38,284 bases of DNA. Source: a virus. Position 1 is the stretch's first letter. Each line of letters opens with the position of its first letter. The position numbers and the translations under genes are program-made. Below, one piece after another: positions 32,900 to 38,284 of the stretch. Under the pieces are notes generated by a model. The model worked only from the letters and a program-made list of their open reading frames with translations. It had not been told where the DNA came from and searched no databases. The stretch spans positions 1 through 38,284 of the IMG/VR virus record IMGVR_UViG_3300036851_000082; one strand, written 5' to 3'.

Positions 32900-33342
32900 G
32901 GCGCTACCTCGTCGCACTGAAATTGATAGATAGGCTCTGGCGGTTTCATGCCGACGACGACGGCCCGGCACGACTCAGCGTCGGCGTCGAGCGAGCACGA
33001 CAAACGAAAATCGGCGCCGAAGTGGAAATCGCGCTGCCGGAACTGGGGCCAATCTTTTGTGGCCGTGCATTCGAGCGCCGCCGGCGTCCAGCCCTCGACG
33101 AACTCGATCATCGGCGTCGCATCGCGAAAGTCGCGCACGCCGAGCGAGACTTCGACATAGATGCCGCTCGCGCCCTCCCACACGCATACGCTGATGCGGA
33201 CGCGCGGCACGTGCGGCTTGAACCTCTCGGCGAACGCGCGCGCCATGCGCTCTACCTCGCGCAATTGCTGCAAGCGCTTCACCCGCGCGTCGCTGTCGCG
33301 AAACTCCGTGTCTATCGCCGCCTCGATTGATGCGTTAAACAT
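32896..33342 (-). CDS. hypothetical protein of early leftward operon
   Basis: 148 residues. N-terminal charged helix (RDSDARVKRLQQLREVERMARAFAERF), then strands with several Trp/Phe residues (VRISVCVWEGASGIYVEVSLGVRDF; WPQFRQRDFHFGADFRLSCSLD). The start overlaps the upstream stop by eight bases. Possibly a small alpha+beta domain; not recognised. Confidence 0.65.
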   Translation of the reverse strand: MFNASIEAAIDTEFRDSDARVKRLQQLREVERMARAFAERFKPHVPRVRISVCVWEGASGIYVEVSLGVRDFRDATPMIEFVEGWTPAALECTATKDWPQFRQRDFHFGADFRLSCSLDADAESCRAVVVGMKPPEPIYQFQCDEVAP

Positions 33343-33571
33343 GGCCGGCCTTTCGTGCTTTGCGCGCCGCGAGCTTCGCGGCCTTCACGGCGGCAACGTG
33401 TTGCTTGACCGCGAGCGAGTAGCAGGCGCCGGCCGTCGTTTCGTAAACCTTGCGCGTGCCGTGTTCGCGAAACCCGAGCAGCGAGCCCGGACCGACGATG
33501 ACGACGATTGCGCGCCGGCGGCCGCTAACGTCGGACGACAGGCGCACCGTGCGCTTGTGCGTTGGCGTCAT
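33335..33571 (-). CDS. small basic hypothetical protein
   Basis: 78 residues, ATGA overlap at its start. Strands (KRTVRLSSDVSGRRRAIVVIVGPGSLLGFREHG, then TRKVYETTAGACYSLAV) followed by a Lys/Ala helix (AAVKAAKLAARKARKAG). Not recognised; composition would suit nucleic-acid binding. Confidence 0.6.
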   Translation of the reverse strand: MTPTHKRTVRLSSDVSGRRRAIVVIVGPGSLLGFREHGTRKVYETTAGACYSLAVKQHVAAVKAAKLAARKARKAGHV

Positions 33572-33807
33572 AGCGAACCCCGCTCGGGGTCGTTGTAGTC
33601 GAGCACGTCCGTCGCATAGTCGCGAGGGTTGCGGGTGCTCATAAATCGCTGCTCCGCACGCCGTGCGGCGTGCGCCGTCGTGTACTTGTGAGCGCGCGGG
33701 CCGTCGGTCAGCTTGTAACCGCCGCTGTTGCGGCCGGCGGTGCGGAGGTATGTCTCGTTGCCGTCGAGCTGCACGACGCGGACGACGAAGGCGGCGGGGG
33801 CGCTCAT
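33568..33807 (-). CDS. hypothetical small protein
   Basis: 79 residues; starts and ends in four-base overlaps. FVVRVVQLDGNETYLRTAGRNSGGYKLTDGPRAHKYTTAHAARRAEQRF has a strand-loop-strand-helix order often seen in small phage accessory proteins of unknown role. Confidence 0.6.
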   Translation of the reverse strand: MSAPAAFVVRVVQLDGNETYLRTAGRNSGGYKLTDGPRAHKYTTAHAARRAEQRFMSTRNPRDYATDVLDYNDPERGSL

Positions 33808-34181
33808 GATTGAGCCTCGCATTCGATCGCGTCGCGCATGCGGTCGAGCGTGTCCGCCCATGCCGGCGCGGCGTAGGCTTCGAGCGCGCGCACGTCGGGG
33901 TCAGCCGCGTAAAGCACTGAAAGGCGCTCGATCTCGTCGCCGAGCGCTTGTTGCAAGTTCACGTCGTGGCGGTTGGCGTCGGCTAGGATCGCCGCGCGCG
34001 ACAACTGGTATAGATCGGCTACGCGATCCGCCAGCCAATTCGTCGCGCGCTCGTCGACCCTACGAAACCCGGCGTCTGCGTTCTGCGTTACCTGCTCGTC
34101 GTAGTACGCGCGGTCGCGCTTGCCGAGCGCGTCGACTGATTGCGTGCCGAGACGCATTGCTGAGTGCTGTTGCTGAGACAT
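33804..34181 (-). CDS. first gene of leftward early operon, unknown
   Basis: 125 residues, ATG with AAAGGAAAA (34188-34196 on the minus strand) directly behind a hairpin. Helical throughout (DKRDRAYYDEQVTQ; RVDERATNWLADRVADLYQLSRAAILADANRH; QALGDEIERLSVLY). As the first gene after pL it takes the place of lambda N or similar, but it has no arginine-rich RNA-binding motif, so I do not call it an antiterminator. Confidence 0.65.
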   Translation of the reverse strand: MSQQQHSAMRLGTQSVDALGKRDRAYYDEQVTQNADAGFRRVDERATNWLADRVADLYQLSRAAILADANRHDVNLQQALGDEIERLSVLYAADPDVRALEAYAAPAWADTLDRMRDAIECEAQS

Positions 34182-34195
34182 GGACGTTTTCCTTT

Positions 34196-34219
34196 CGGGG
34201 TGTGGTTTGCGACACCCCG
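34196..34219 (-). other. leader hairpin of leftward operon
   Basis: Perfect 8-bp inverted repeat, CGGGGTGT and ACACCCCG, with an 8-base loop. In the leftward mRNA it ends directly before the ribosome site of the first gene (AAAGGA) and would lie very near the 5' end of the transcript. It could protect the message or gate ribosome binding. Confidence 0.6.
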
Positions 34220-34222
34220 ATA

Positions 34223-34240
34223 GTGCTCGAAAACGTACAC
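34223..34240. promoter_or_regulatory. operator at pL, site 1
   Basis: GTGCTC-GAAAAC-GTACAC: perfect left half, right half with two changes from GAGCAC. Its centre is 34 bases from the second site, bracketing the presumed leftward promoter. Confidence 0.6.
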
Positions 34241-34256
34241 CCCATGCAATAGGGCA

Positions 34257-34274
34257 ATGCTCGGAAACGAGCAC
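34257..34274. promoter_or_regulatory. operator at pL, site 2
   Basis: ATGCTC-GGAAAC-GAGCAC: perfect right half, one change in the left. It is part of a 24-base sequence (34265-34288) repeated inverted at pR (34908-34931). Confidence 0.65.
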
Positions 34275-34288
34275 TTTCCGACGAACGG

Positions 34289-34480
34289 TATCCGCGCCCG
34301 GGTCAGAACTGGGCGCGGCGGACTAGGGAATCGCGGGGATTAGCGGGTGCGTGGGCGCCGGGCGAAGCGCATCAGTCGTCGCAGGTAGGCGGGGAGCTCG
34401 GGACACGGCCGGGGGCCCGCTGCTCGCGCTCGCCGTCGGATTGCGCCTGCCGCGGGCGGCGTTTGACTATTACAACATTC
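34289..34480. other. intergenic region between pL and repressor gene
   Basis: About 190 bases without a convincing gene. A perfect 8-bp stem, CCGCGCCC and GGGCGCGG (34292-34318, 11-base loop), lies between the repressor stop and pL and might end the repressor transcript, but no T-tract follows on either strand. A 61-residue minus frame (34372-34557) overlaps the repressor end; I do not support it as a gene. Confidence 0.4.
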
Positions 34481-34885
34481 TCACGGGCGCGCCTTTTGGC
34501 GCGCTCGATTGCGACGAGCATGAGAATCAACGGGCTTGCTTGGCGCTTGGGGGGCACGAGCGTCCTTTACCTTGACGACGGTGCGCGCCGTTGAGTGCGC
34601 GCCCCGCACTAACCCCCTAACTATGTCGCCCCGGTTGGCGAACCACGCGGGGTCGAATTCTTCAACTAGCAACGCCCATGCCGGAATCCCGTATGCGCCC
34701 GCGATCATCTCAAGCGTATCAATCGCGACCGCCCGCTCGGCCTTCTCCATAGCCTGAACCGTTCGGCGGGCGACGCCGGCGGCGAGCGCCAATCCTTTCT
34801 TGCTGGCGAGCTCCGGGTGCCCGTGGTCGCCGGCGTGCGCCATGCACCGGCGCAAGTTCGCTTGCGCTATTTCCTTGATTCCCAT
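34481..34885 (-). CDS. CI-like repressor, HTH Xre type without peptidase domain
   Basis: 134 residues from ATG 34885. N-terminal helices (KEIAQANLRRCMAHAG) lead into a helix-turn-helix, KKGLALAAGVARRTVQAMEKAERAVAIDTLEMIAGAYGI (about 29-68), followed by PAWALLVEEFDP, the typical Xre ending. The C-terminal 50 residues are basic and unstructured (ARTVVKVKDARAPQ...RRNRARQKAR). No S24 peptidase or dimer domain like that of lambda CI is present, so SOS cleavage seems unlikely. It lies between pL and pR as CI does in lambda. No ribosome site stands before its ATG, so a leaderless message is possible. Confidence 0.78.
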   Translation of the reverse strand: MGIKEIAQANLRRCMAHAGDHGHPELASKKGLALAAGVARRTVQAMEKAERAVAIDTLEMIAGAYGIPAWALLVEEFDPAWFANRGDIVRGLVRGAHSTARTVVKVKDARAPQAPSKPVDSHARRNRARQKARP

Positions 34886-34907
34886 GAGGGCGAGAGTAGC
34901 GGCGCCG

Positions 34908-34984
34908 CCGTTCGTCGGAAAGTGCTCGTTTGTGGCACACACCGGCGTTAGTATCAGTGCTTCTTTTCGAGCACTCCCCCGAAA
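34908..34984 (+). promoter_or_regulatory. pR region with operators
   Basis: Between the divergent repressor and Cro-like genes. TTTGTG (34929-34934) and TATCAG (34952-34957), 17 apart, form a plausible rightward promoter. GTGCTT-CTTTTC-GAGCAC at 34957-34974 is an operator with one change, just after the -10; an upstream half-site GTGCTC stands at 34922-34927. Bases 34908-34931 repeat, inverted, the 24 bases at 34265-34288 in pL. Operator copies are 35 bases apart here and 34 at pL, so both early promoters have the same architecture. Confidence 0.7.
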
Positions 34985-35194
34985 GTGGAACTCACCGAAA
35001 TCCAGCGGCGCCTGCAACGCCTGTCGCACGGCCAGCTTCGCGCGATGCAGCGCGAGACCGGCGTTCCATACCCGACGATTCGCCGCATTAAAGACGGCGT
35101 AACGCTCAATCCACGCCTCAACACCGTCGCGCCAATCTTCGTTTGGCTCACCCGCAACGATCAACCGCGGCGGCGCACCCGCGGCAAGGGGTAG
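34985..35194 (+). CDS. Cro-like small HTH regulator
   Basis: 69 residues from GTG 34985, the first gene rightward of pR and divergent from the repressor. RLSHGQLRAMQRETGVPYPTIRRIKDGVTLNPRLNTVAPIFVWL has the helix-turn-helix pattern of Cro/CopG-sized regulators, with ETGVPYPTIRRIKDG as the turn and recognition helix. Basic C-terminus (PRRRTRGKG). Position and size match Cro in lambdoid phages: it would compete for the same operators. Its leader is only about 20 bases and has no strong ribosome site. Confidence 0.7.
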   Translation: MELTEIQRRLQRLSHGQLRAMQRETGVPYPTIRRIKDGVTLNPRLNTVAPIFVWLTRNDQPRRRTRGKG

Positions 35195-35197
35195 CAC

Positions 35198-35434
35198 GTG
35201 GCAGCGGAGCTCGTCGACTTGCGCGCAAAGATCACGGCCGAGGCCGACTGCGCGCTCACTGCCCGCGCCAACGCGACCGATGTCGATAAGTCCGAGCTCG
35301 TCCGAATGGTCTTGCACGAGTGGGCTCTTCGGGAGATTCACGGCGCGACTGTGCTGCAAAACCTGTTGCGCGCAAAGGGAATTGCGGCGGCATCGAAGGG
35401 AATTGTGCGCGGGGCCGGGAGCGGGGATGCGTGA
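35198..35434 (+). CDS. small protein with ribbon-helix-helix-like segment
   Basis: 78 residues from GTG 35198, three bases after the Cro-like stop. The stretch [39 protein letters not shown] fits a ribbon-helix-helix: strand, then helix A with [12 protein letters not shown] turn, then helix B. It could be a second early regulator. There is no toxin gene next to it, so I do not call it an antitoxin. Confidence 0.65.
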   Translation: MAAELVDLRAKITAEADCALTARANATDVDKSELVRMVLHEWALREIHGATVLQNLLRAKGIAAASKGIVRGAGSGDA

Positions 35435-35534
35435 CCGGCGCCATTCCGATCGTGGCAGCGGGTGCGGGTTGCTCGCCATCGTTTTCTTTTTCTGGCTCGT
35501 CGTCGTGGCCGCTGTCGTGATCGTCACCACATGA
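35427..35534 (+). CDS. very small membrane protein
   Basis: 35 residues, ATG inside the end of the preceding gene. Polar Arg-rich N-terminus then one membrane segment, [19 protein letters not shown]. Stop overlaps the next ATG (ATGA). The clear membrane profile and overlaps support a real microprotein; role unknown. Confidence 0.5.
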   Translation: MRDRRHSDRGSGCGLLAIVFFFWLVVVAAVVIVTT

Positions 35535-35770
35535 ACGCGTCCGACATCCCCGACGCCGAGCTCGTCGAACGCATCGCTCGGCTAGAGCGCGAGCTCTACC
35601 CGCTGAAAGCAGAGCGCGAGCGGCGCCGGCTGCGCAAGACGCGCCCCGTCGACGTGCCTGTGTTTGTTGGTCTGACGCCGCGGCGCTTCGCTCGTCTGGC
35701 GGCGCCGTCGAGCGTGCGCGACCTGCCGCCCGACCCCTTCGAGGCGATGCTGTTCGGGAGCGTCAAGTGA
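35531..35770 (+). CDS. hypothetical small coiled-coil protein
   Basis: 79 residues with ATGA overlaps on both sides. A charged heptad helix (DAELVERIARLERELYPLKAERERRRLRK) followed by a Pro-rich tail. Probably a dimeric coil. No known family. Confidence 0.65.
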   Translation: MNASDIPDAELVERIARLERELYPLKAERERRRLRKTRPVDVPVFVGLTPRRFARLAAPSSVRDLPPDPFEAMLFGSVK

Positions 35771-36231
35771 GCGGCGGCCGCATCGCCGGGCGGCGTTGGA
35801 CCCAGGCCGAGCTCGACGCGCAAATGGCGGCAAAGCACGGCGCCGTGCGCAAGTCGCCGTGCAACGACGCGGCGGCGAATCATCAGACATTCAAGGACCG
35901 CGAGGCGCGCAAGGCCGCCGCGCCGGCGCCCGTGTACGCGCTAGTCGGCATGTTTCGCGCTGCCGGGCTTCCCGAGCCCGTGCCCGAGTACGAATTTCAC
36001 CACGCGCGCAAATGGCGCTTCGATTATGCGCTGCCGCTTATCAAGGTCGCGATTGAGATCGAAGGCGGCATTTGGCGCGAAGGCGGGGGCGCGCACTCGC
36101 ACCCGCTCAACATTCAACGCGACATAGAGAAGTACAACGAGGCGGCTGTACTTGGTTGGCGCGTGCTGCGTGTCGTGCCCGAGCAATTCGAGGCCGCAAT
36201 CGTGCTCGTGCAACGACTGATGCGCGAATGA
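35767..36231 (+). CDS. Vsr/DUF559-like PD-(D/E)xK endonuclease
   Basis: 154 residues from GTG 35767. The C-terminal 80 residues show the restriction-endonuclease-like core: EYEFHHARKWRFDYALPLIKVAIEIEGGIW (Asp86, Glu97-x-Glu99 region), HSHPLNIQRDIEKYNEAAVLGWRVLRVVPEQ, as in Vsr/DUF559 nucleases that end in W-x-VLR. Small enzymes of this kind in early phage operons are taken to process recombination or replication intermediates. The catalytic Lys of PD-ExK is not obvious. Confidence 0.78.
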   Translation: MSGGRIAGRRWTQAELDAQMAAKHGAVRKSPCNDAAANHQTFKDREARKAAAPAPVYALVGMFRAAGLPEPVPEYEFHHARKWRFDYALPLIKVAIEIEGGIWREGGGAHSHPLNIQRDIEKYNEAAVLGWRVLRVVPEQFEAAIVLVQRLMRE

Positions 36232-36332
36232 GCGTCGAGCCATTGACCGTTATCGCGCTCGTGCTCTGCTTTTTCGGGCTCGGCGTCGTCGTCGGCGCGC
36301 AAGTCGAGCGCTACCTGTCGGGGCGCGCATGA
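36228..36332 (+). CDS. very small membrane protein
   Basis: 34 residues, overlapping genes on both sides by four bases. LTVIALVLCFFGLGVVVGAQVERYL is one membrane segment starting at the N-terminus. A microprotein embedded in an early operon; unknown role. Confidence 0.5.
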   Translation: MSVEPLTVIALVLCFFGLGVVVGAQVERYLSGRA

Positions 36333-36529
36333 GCCCGTGCGAATACTGCGGCGGGTTCGACGTCGAGCACGATCGCGCGCGCTGCCTGTCGTGCGGAGCT
36401 CCGCGGCTGCGCGCCCCGTACGTGTTCGGATGGAACGACCCGCGCAAAAGCGACATATACGCGTCGCTCGCGTTGTTTGGGTACGCGCTCGTGCGCTATG
36501 AATTGGCGACGTCGGCCCGCTATGACTGA
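36329..36529 (+). CDS. zinc-ribbon small protein
   Basis: 66 residues, ATGA overlap. CEYCGGFDVEHDRARCLSCGAP gives two CxxC pairs, a complete zinc ribbon, followed by a hydrophobic-aromatic tail. Short zinc ribbons are common in phage replication operons, often without known function. Confidence 0.7.
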   Translation: MSPCEYCGGFDVEHDRARCLSCGAPRLRAPYVFGWNDPRKSDIYASLALFGYALVRYELATSARYD

Positions 36530-36803
36530 TGACACGCGCCGAATCCCCGAGCGCGAGTGCGTGTACCTCGTGCATCGCGCCGAGTATCCAGAATTCCGCG
36601 CCGGCGCGTGCCGGGTGCGTCACGACGGTTTCGAGTTCTGCCCGCAACCCCAATTGCCTTGCATGTGCTCGTCGCTGCGCTTGCGCGATGGCACGAGCGG
36701 CGCCGATCTATGGCCCGCGCTCGATCGAAAACCCGAGGAGGAAAAATGTCTCACCGGAAAGGCCGCCGCCGCACGCGTCAGCGCGTACGGCGCGGCGAAA
36801 TAA
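36522..36803 (+). CDS. Cys-containing small protein
   Basis: 93 residues from ATG 36522, overlapping the previous gene by eight bases. Conserved-looking segments: RECVYLVHRAEYPEFRAGACRVRHDGFEFCPQPQLPCMCSSLRLRDG, with five cysteines in the centre. It overlaps the next gene by 58 bases in another frame. Function unknown. Confidence 0.55.
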   Translation: MTDDTRRIPERECVYLVHRAEYPEFRAGACRVRHDGFEFCPQPQLPCMCSSLRLRDGTSGADLWPALDRKPEEEKCLTGKAAAARVSAYGAAK

Positions 36804-37102
36804 CGTGTCGCTGCGGCTCGTATTCATTCCCCCACAGATTCACCGGCGGCGCGTGCTCGTGCGAAAAATGGGTCGGCCGCTTTTTCGACGCGCATCGGCG
36901 CGAGTGTCGCGACTGCATCAACCGCAACGGCGTCGAATGTGAAGTAGTCGACGGCCGCGAAGCCGCATTCCATTGCCCCGAGCTCCGCGACCATGTCCGC
37001 TATGAGTCGATAGTGCTGTACGGCCGTGCACGCGAGGTAGCTGACCGCGCGACCAGGGGCGAGTACACGCGCGAATTATTGCGCCAGCGAGGGCGCGCAT
37101 GA
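36746..37102 (+). CDS. basic Cys-rich protein with strong ribosome site
   Basis: 118 residues. The ATG at 36746 has the best ribosome site in the region (GAGGAGG at 36736-36742), which decides the start despite the overlap with the previous gene. Very basic first 20 residues, then CRCG, CSCE, CRDC and C in a stretch that could hold two zinc ions (TCRCGSYSFPHRFTGGACSCEKWVGRFFDAHRRECRDC), and a helical C-terminus. The metal-binding and basic composition suggests nucleic-acid contact. ATGA overlap with the next gene. Confidence 0.65.
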   Translation: MSHRKGRRRTRQRVRRGEITCRCGSYSFPHRFTGGACSCEKWVGRFFDAHRRECRDCINRNGVECEVVDGREAAFHCPELRDHVRYESIVLYGRAREVADRATRGEYTRELLRQRGRA

Positions 37103-37602
37103 ACGCGCAACAGATTGCGGCCGCGCTCACCAGCGTAGGCGGCCCGTTCCCGTTTCAGCGTTACGTGTGCGTGCCCAATGTGTCGTGGGGTTTGGTGGGC
37201 TTGCCCGGGGAAGCGGATTTGCTTGCGCTCGCACCCTCTGGCTATTTGTACGAGGTAGAAATAAAGACGTCGATCGCCGACTACAAACGCGAGGCGGCGA
37301 AGGCGAAGCACAGACAGCAGCACATTGCCCCGCGTCCGTCGATTGTGCGCGGCTTTTATTTTGCGCTGCCGCTGTCGATCGCCGGTAAGGCAATGGCGCT
37401 AGATGTTGTACCGGGAGCAGGGTATTTCGCTATCAGCGATGACGAGTACGGCTTTCATTGCGACAACGTTCGCTCGGCTAGCCTACGCAGGGCGCGCAAG
37501 CTAACCATACCAGAGCGCGCGCAATTGATGCGCCTCGGCGTCATGCGCTATTGGTCGCGGGCTACGTACCAGTCGCCCGCGCAAGGCAACGCCCATGCCT
37601 AG
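37099..37602 (+). CDS. PD-(D/E)xK nuclease-like protein (MmcB-type)
   Basis: 167 residues. The core motif is GLPGEADLLALAPSGYLYEVEIKTSIADYKREAAKAKHRQQH: Asp40 and Glu54-x-Lys56 are in the right spacing for a PD-(D/E)xK nuclease, followed by the typical helix. Similar small proteins in bacteria are called MmcB-like DNA-repair nucleases, and phages carry relatives near replication genes. The C-terminus is a basic helix. Overlaps the preceding gene by four bases. Confidence 0.72.
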   Translation: MNAQQIAAALTSVGGPFPFQRYVCVPNVSWGLVGLPGEADLLALAPSGYLYEVEIKTSIADYKREAAKAKHRQQHIAPRPSIVRGFYFALPLSIAGKAMALDVVPGAGYFAISDDEYGFHCDNVRSASLRRARKLTIPERAQLMRLGVMRYWSRATYQSPAQGNAHA

Positions 37603-37676
37603 CCGCCTCATTCGCGAGGGCATGCTCACAAGCGAGCGCGTCGAAATGGCGGCGTCAATAGCGGAGGCTCGCCGCG

Positions 37677-37684
<8 letters not shown>
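37595..37684 (+). CDS. 29-residue ORF overlapping replication gene start
   Basis: Begins with MPSRLIREGMLTSERV, a start strongly reminiscent of a class of phage replication-associated proteins that open MPNR-IIREGI-TSERV and continue far longer. Here the frame ends after 29 residues, and the replication gene begins in another frame at 37677. It is either a tiny gene or the remnant of a longer protein that lost its body. The overlap with the upstream gene (eight bases) supports translation. Confidence 0.4.

Positions 37685-38284
<600 letters not shown>

Noticed and set aside
33804-34181. N-type antiterminator as first gene after pL
   Set aside because: No arginine-rich RNA-binding motif and no boxA/boxB-like element that I can identify; the gene is acidic and helical.
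34292-34318. Intrinsic terminator after the repressor gene
   Set aside because: The stem is strong, but there is no T-tract on either strand; left as a possible structure only.
34351-34575. 74-residue forward ORF between pL and the repressor gene
   Set aside because: Antisense to the end of the repressor gene, no ribosome site, and it would run against both early operons.
35198-35434. Antitoxin of a toxin-antitoxin pair
   Set aside because: The ribbon-helix-helix-like look is there, but neither neighbour resembles a toxin; an early regulator is more likely.

Overview
The window is a complete temperate, tailed, short-tailed (podovirus-type) phage or prophage genome. The first 127 bases (1-127) recur exactly as the last 127 (38158-38284), so the molecule was assembled as a circle of 38157 unique bases, and one replication gene runs across the join. 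Capsid and tail-adaptor genes follow the P22 plan: small and large terminase, P22-like portal, scaffold, P22-like coat, gp4-like and gp10-like tail adaptors, ejection-type proteins, tail spike. GC is high (clearly over 60%) and starts are often GTG with ATGA/GTGA overlaps. The probable integration site is the 3' end of a serine tRNA gene. A high-GC Gram-negative host, perhaps Burkholderiales-like, is my inference only.

Layout. (1) 1-1001: end of the rightward early operon (C-terminal part of the replication protein, then small Cys-rich proteins). (2) 1040-10182: late operon, first part: terminases, portal, and a run of small beta-sandwich proteins (two paralogues, a LamG-like protein, a SPRY-like protein and one more) not found in P22. 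(3) 10183-17862: a second promoter region, then scaffold, coat, two GroES-like genes carrying three GroES domains, tail adaptors and a fibre-like protein. (4) 17865-23372: Gly/Ala-rich proteins, probably internal/ejection. (5) 23350-26412: reverse-strand membrane protein, tail spike, GH19 endolysin, small lysis-type membrane protein, lipoprotein. (6) 26413-26620: attP. (7) 26584-34181, minus strand: integrase, DUF4224-type excisionase candidate, small genes, a lower-GC block with an HNH endonuclease, RecT annealase, YqaJ-type exonuclease, and a string of small unknown genes, read leftward from a pL-like promoter. (8) 34182-34984: immunity region with repressor, divergent promoters and repeated operators. 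(9) 34985-38157: rightward early operon with Cro-like regulator, two small nuclease-like proteins, Zn-ribbon proteins and the replication initiator.

How it works together (inference): a short HTH repressor without a peptidase domain acts at a palindrome, GTGCTC-N6-GAGCAC. Copies lie at both early promoters and also just upstream of the first late gene and of the scaffold gene, where one covers a -10-like hexamer. No Q- or N-type antiterminator is recognisable, so the repressor may control late promoters directly. The most notable points are these dispersed operators, the three GroES-like domains without a GroEL, a LamG domain inserted in the gp10-like adaptor, an iteron-rich candidate origin inside the replication gene, and an attP flanked by four copies of a 10-bp arm-type repeat.
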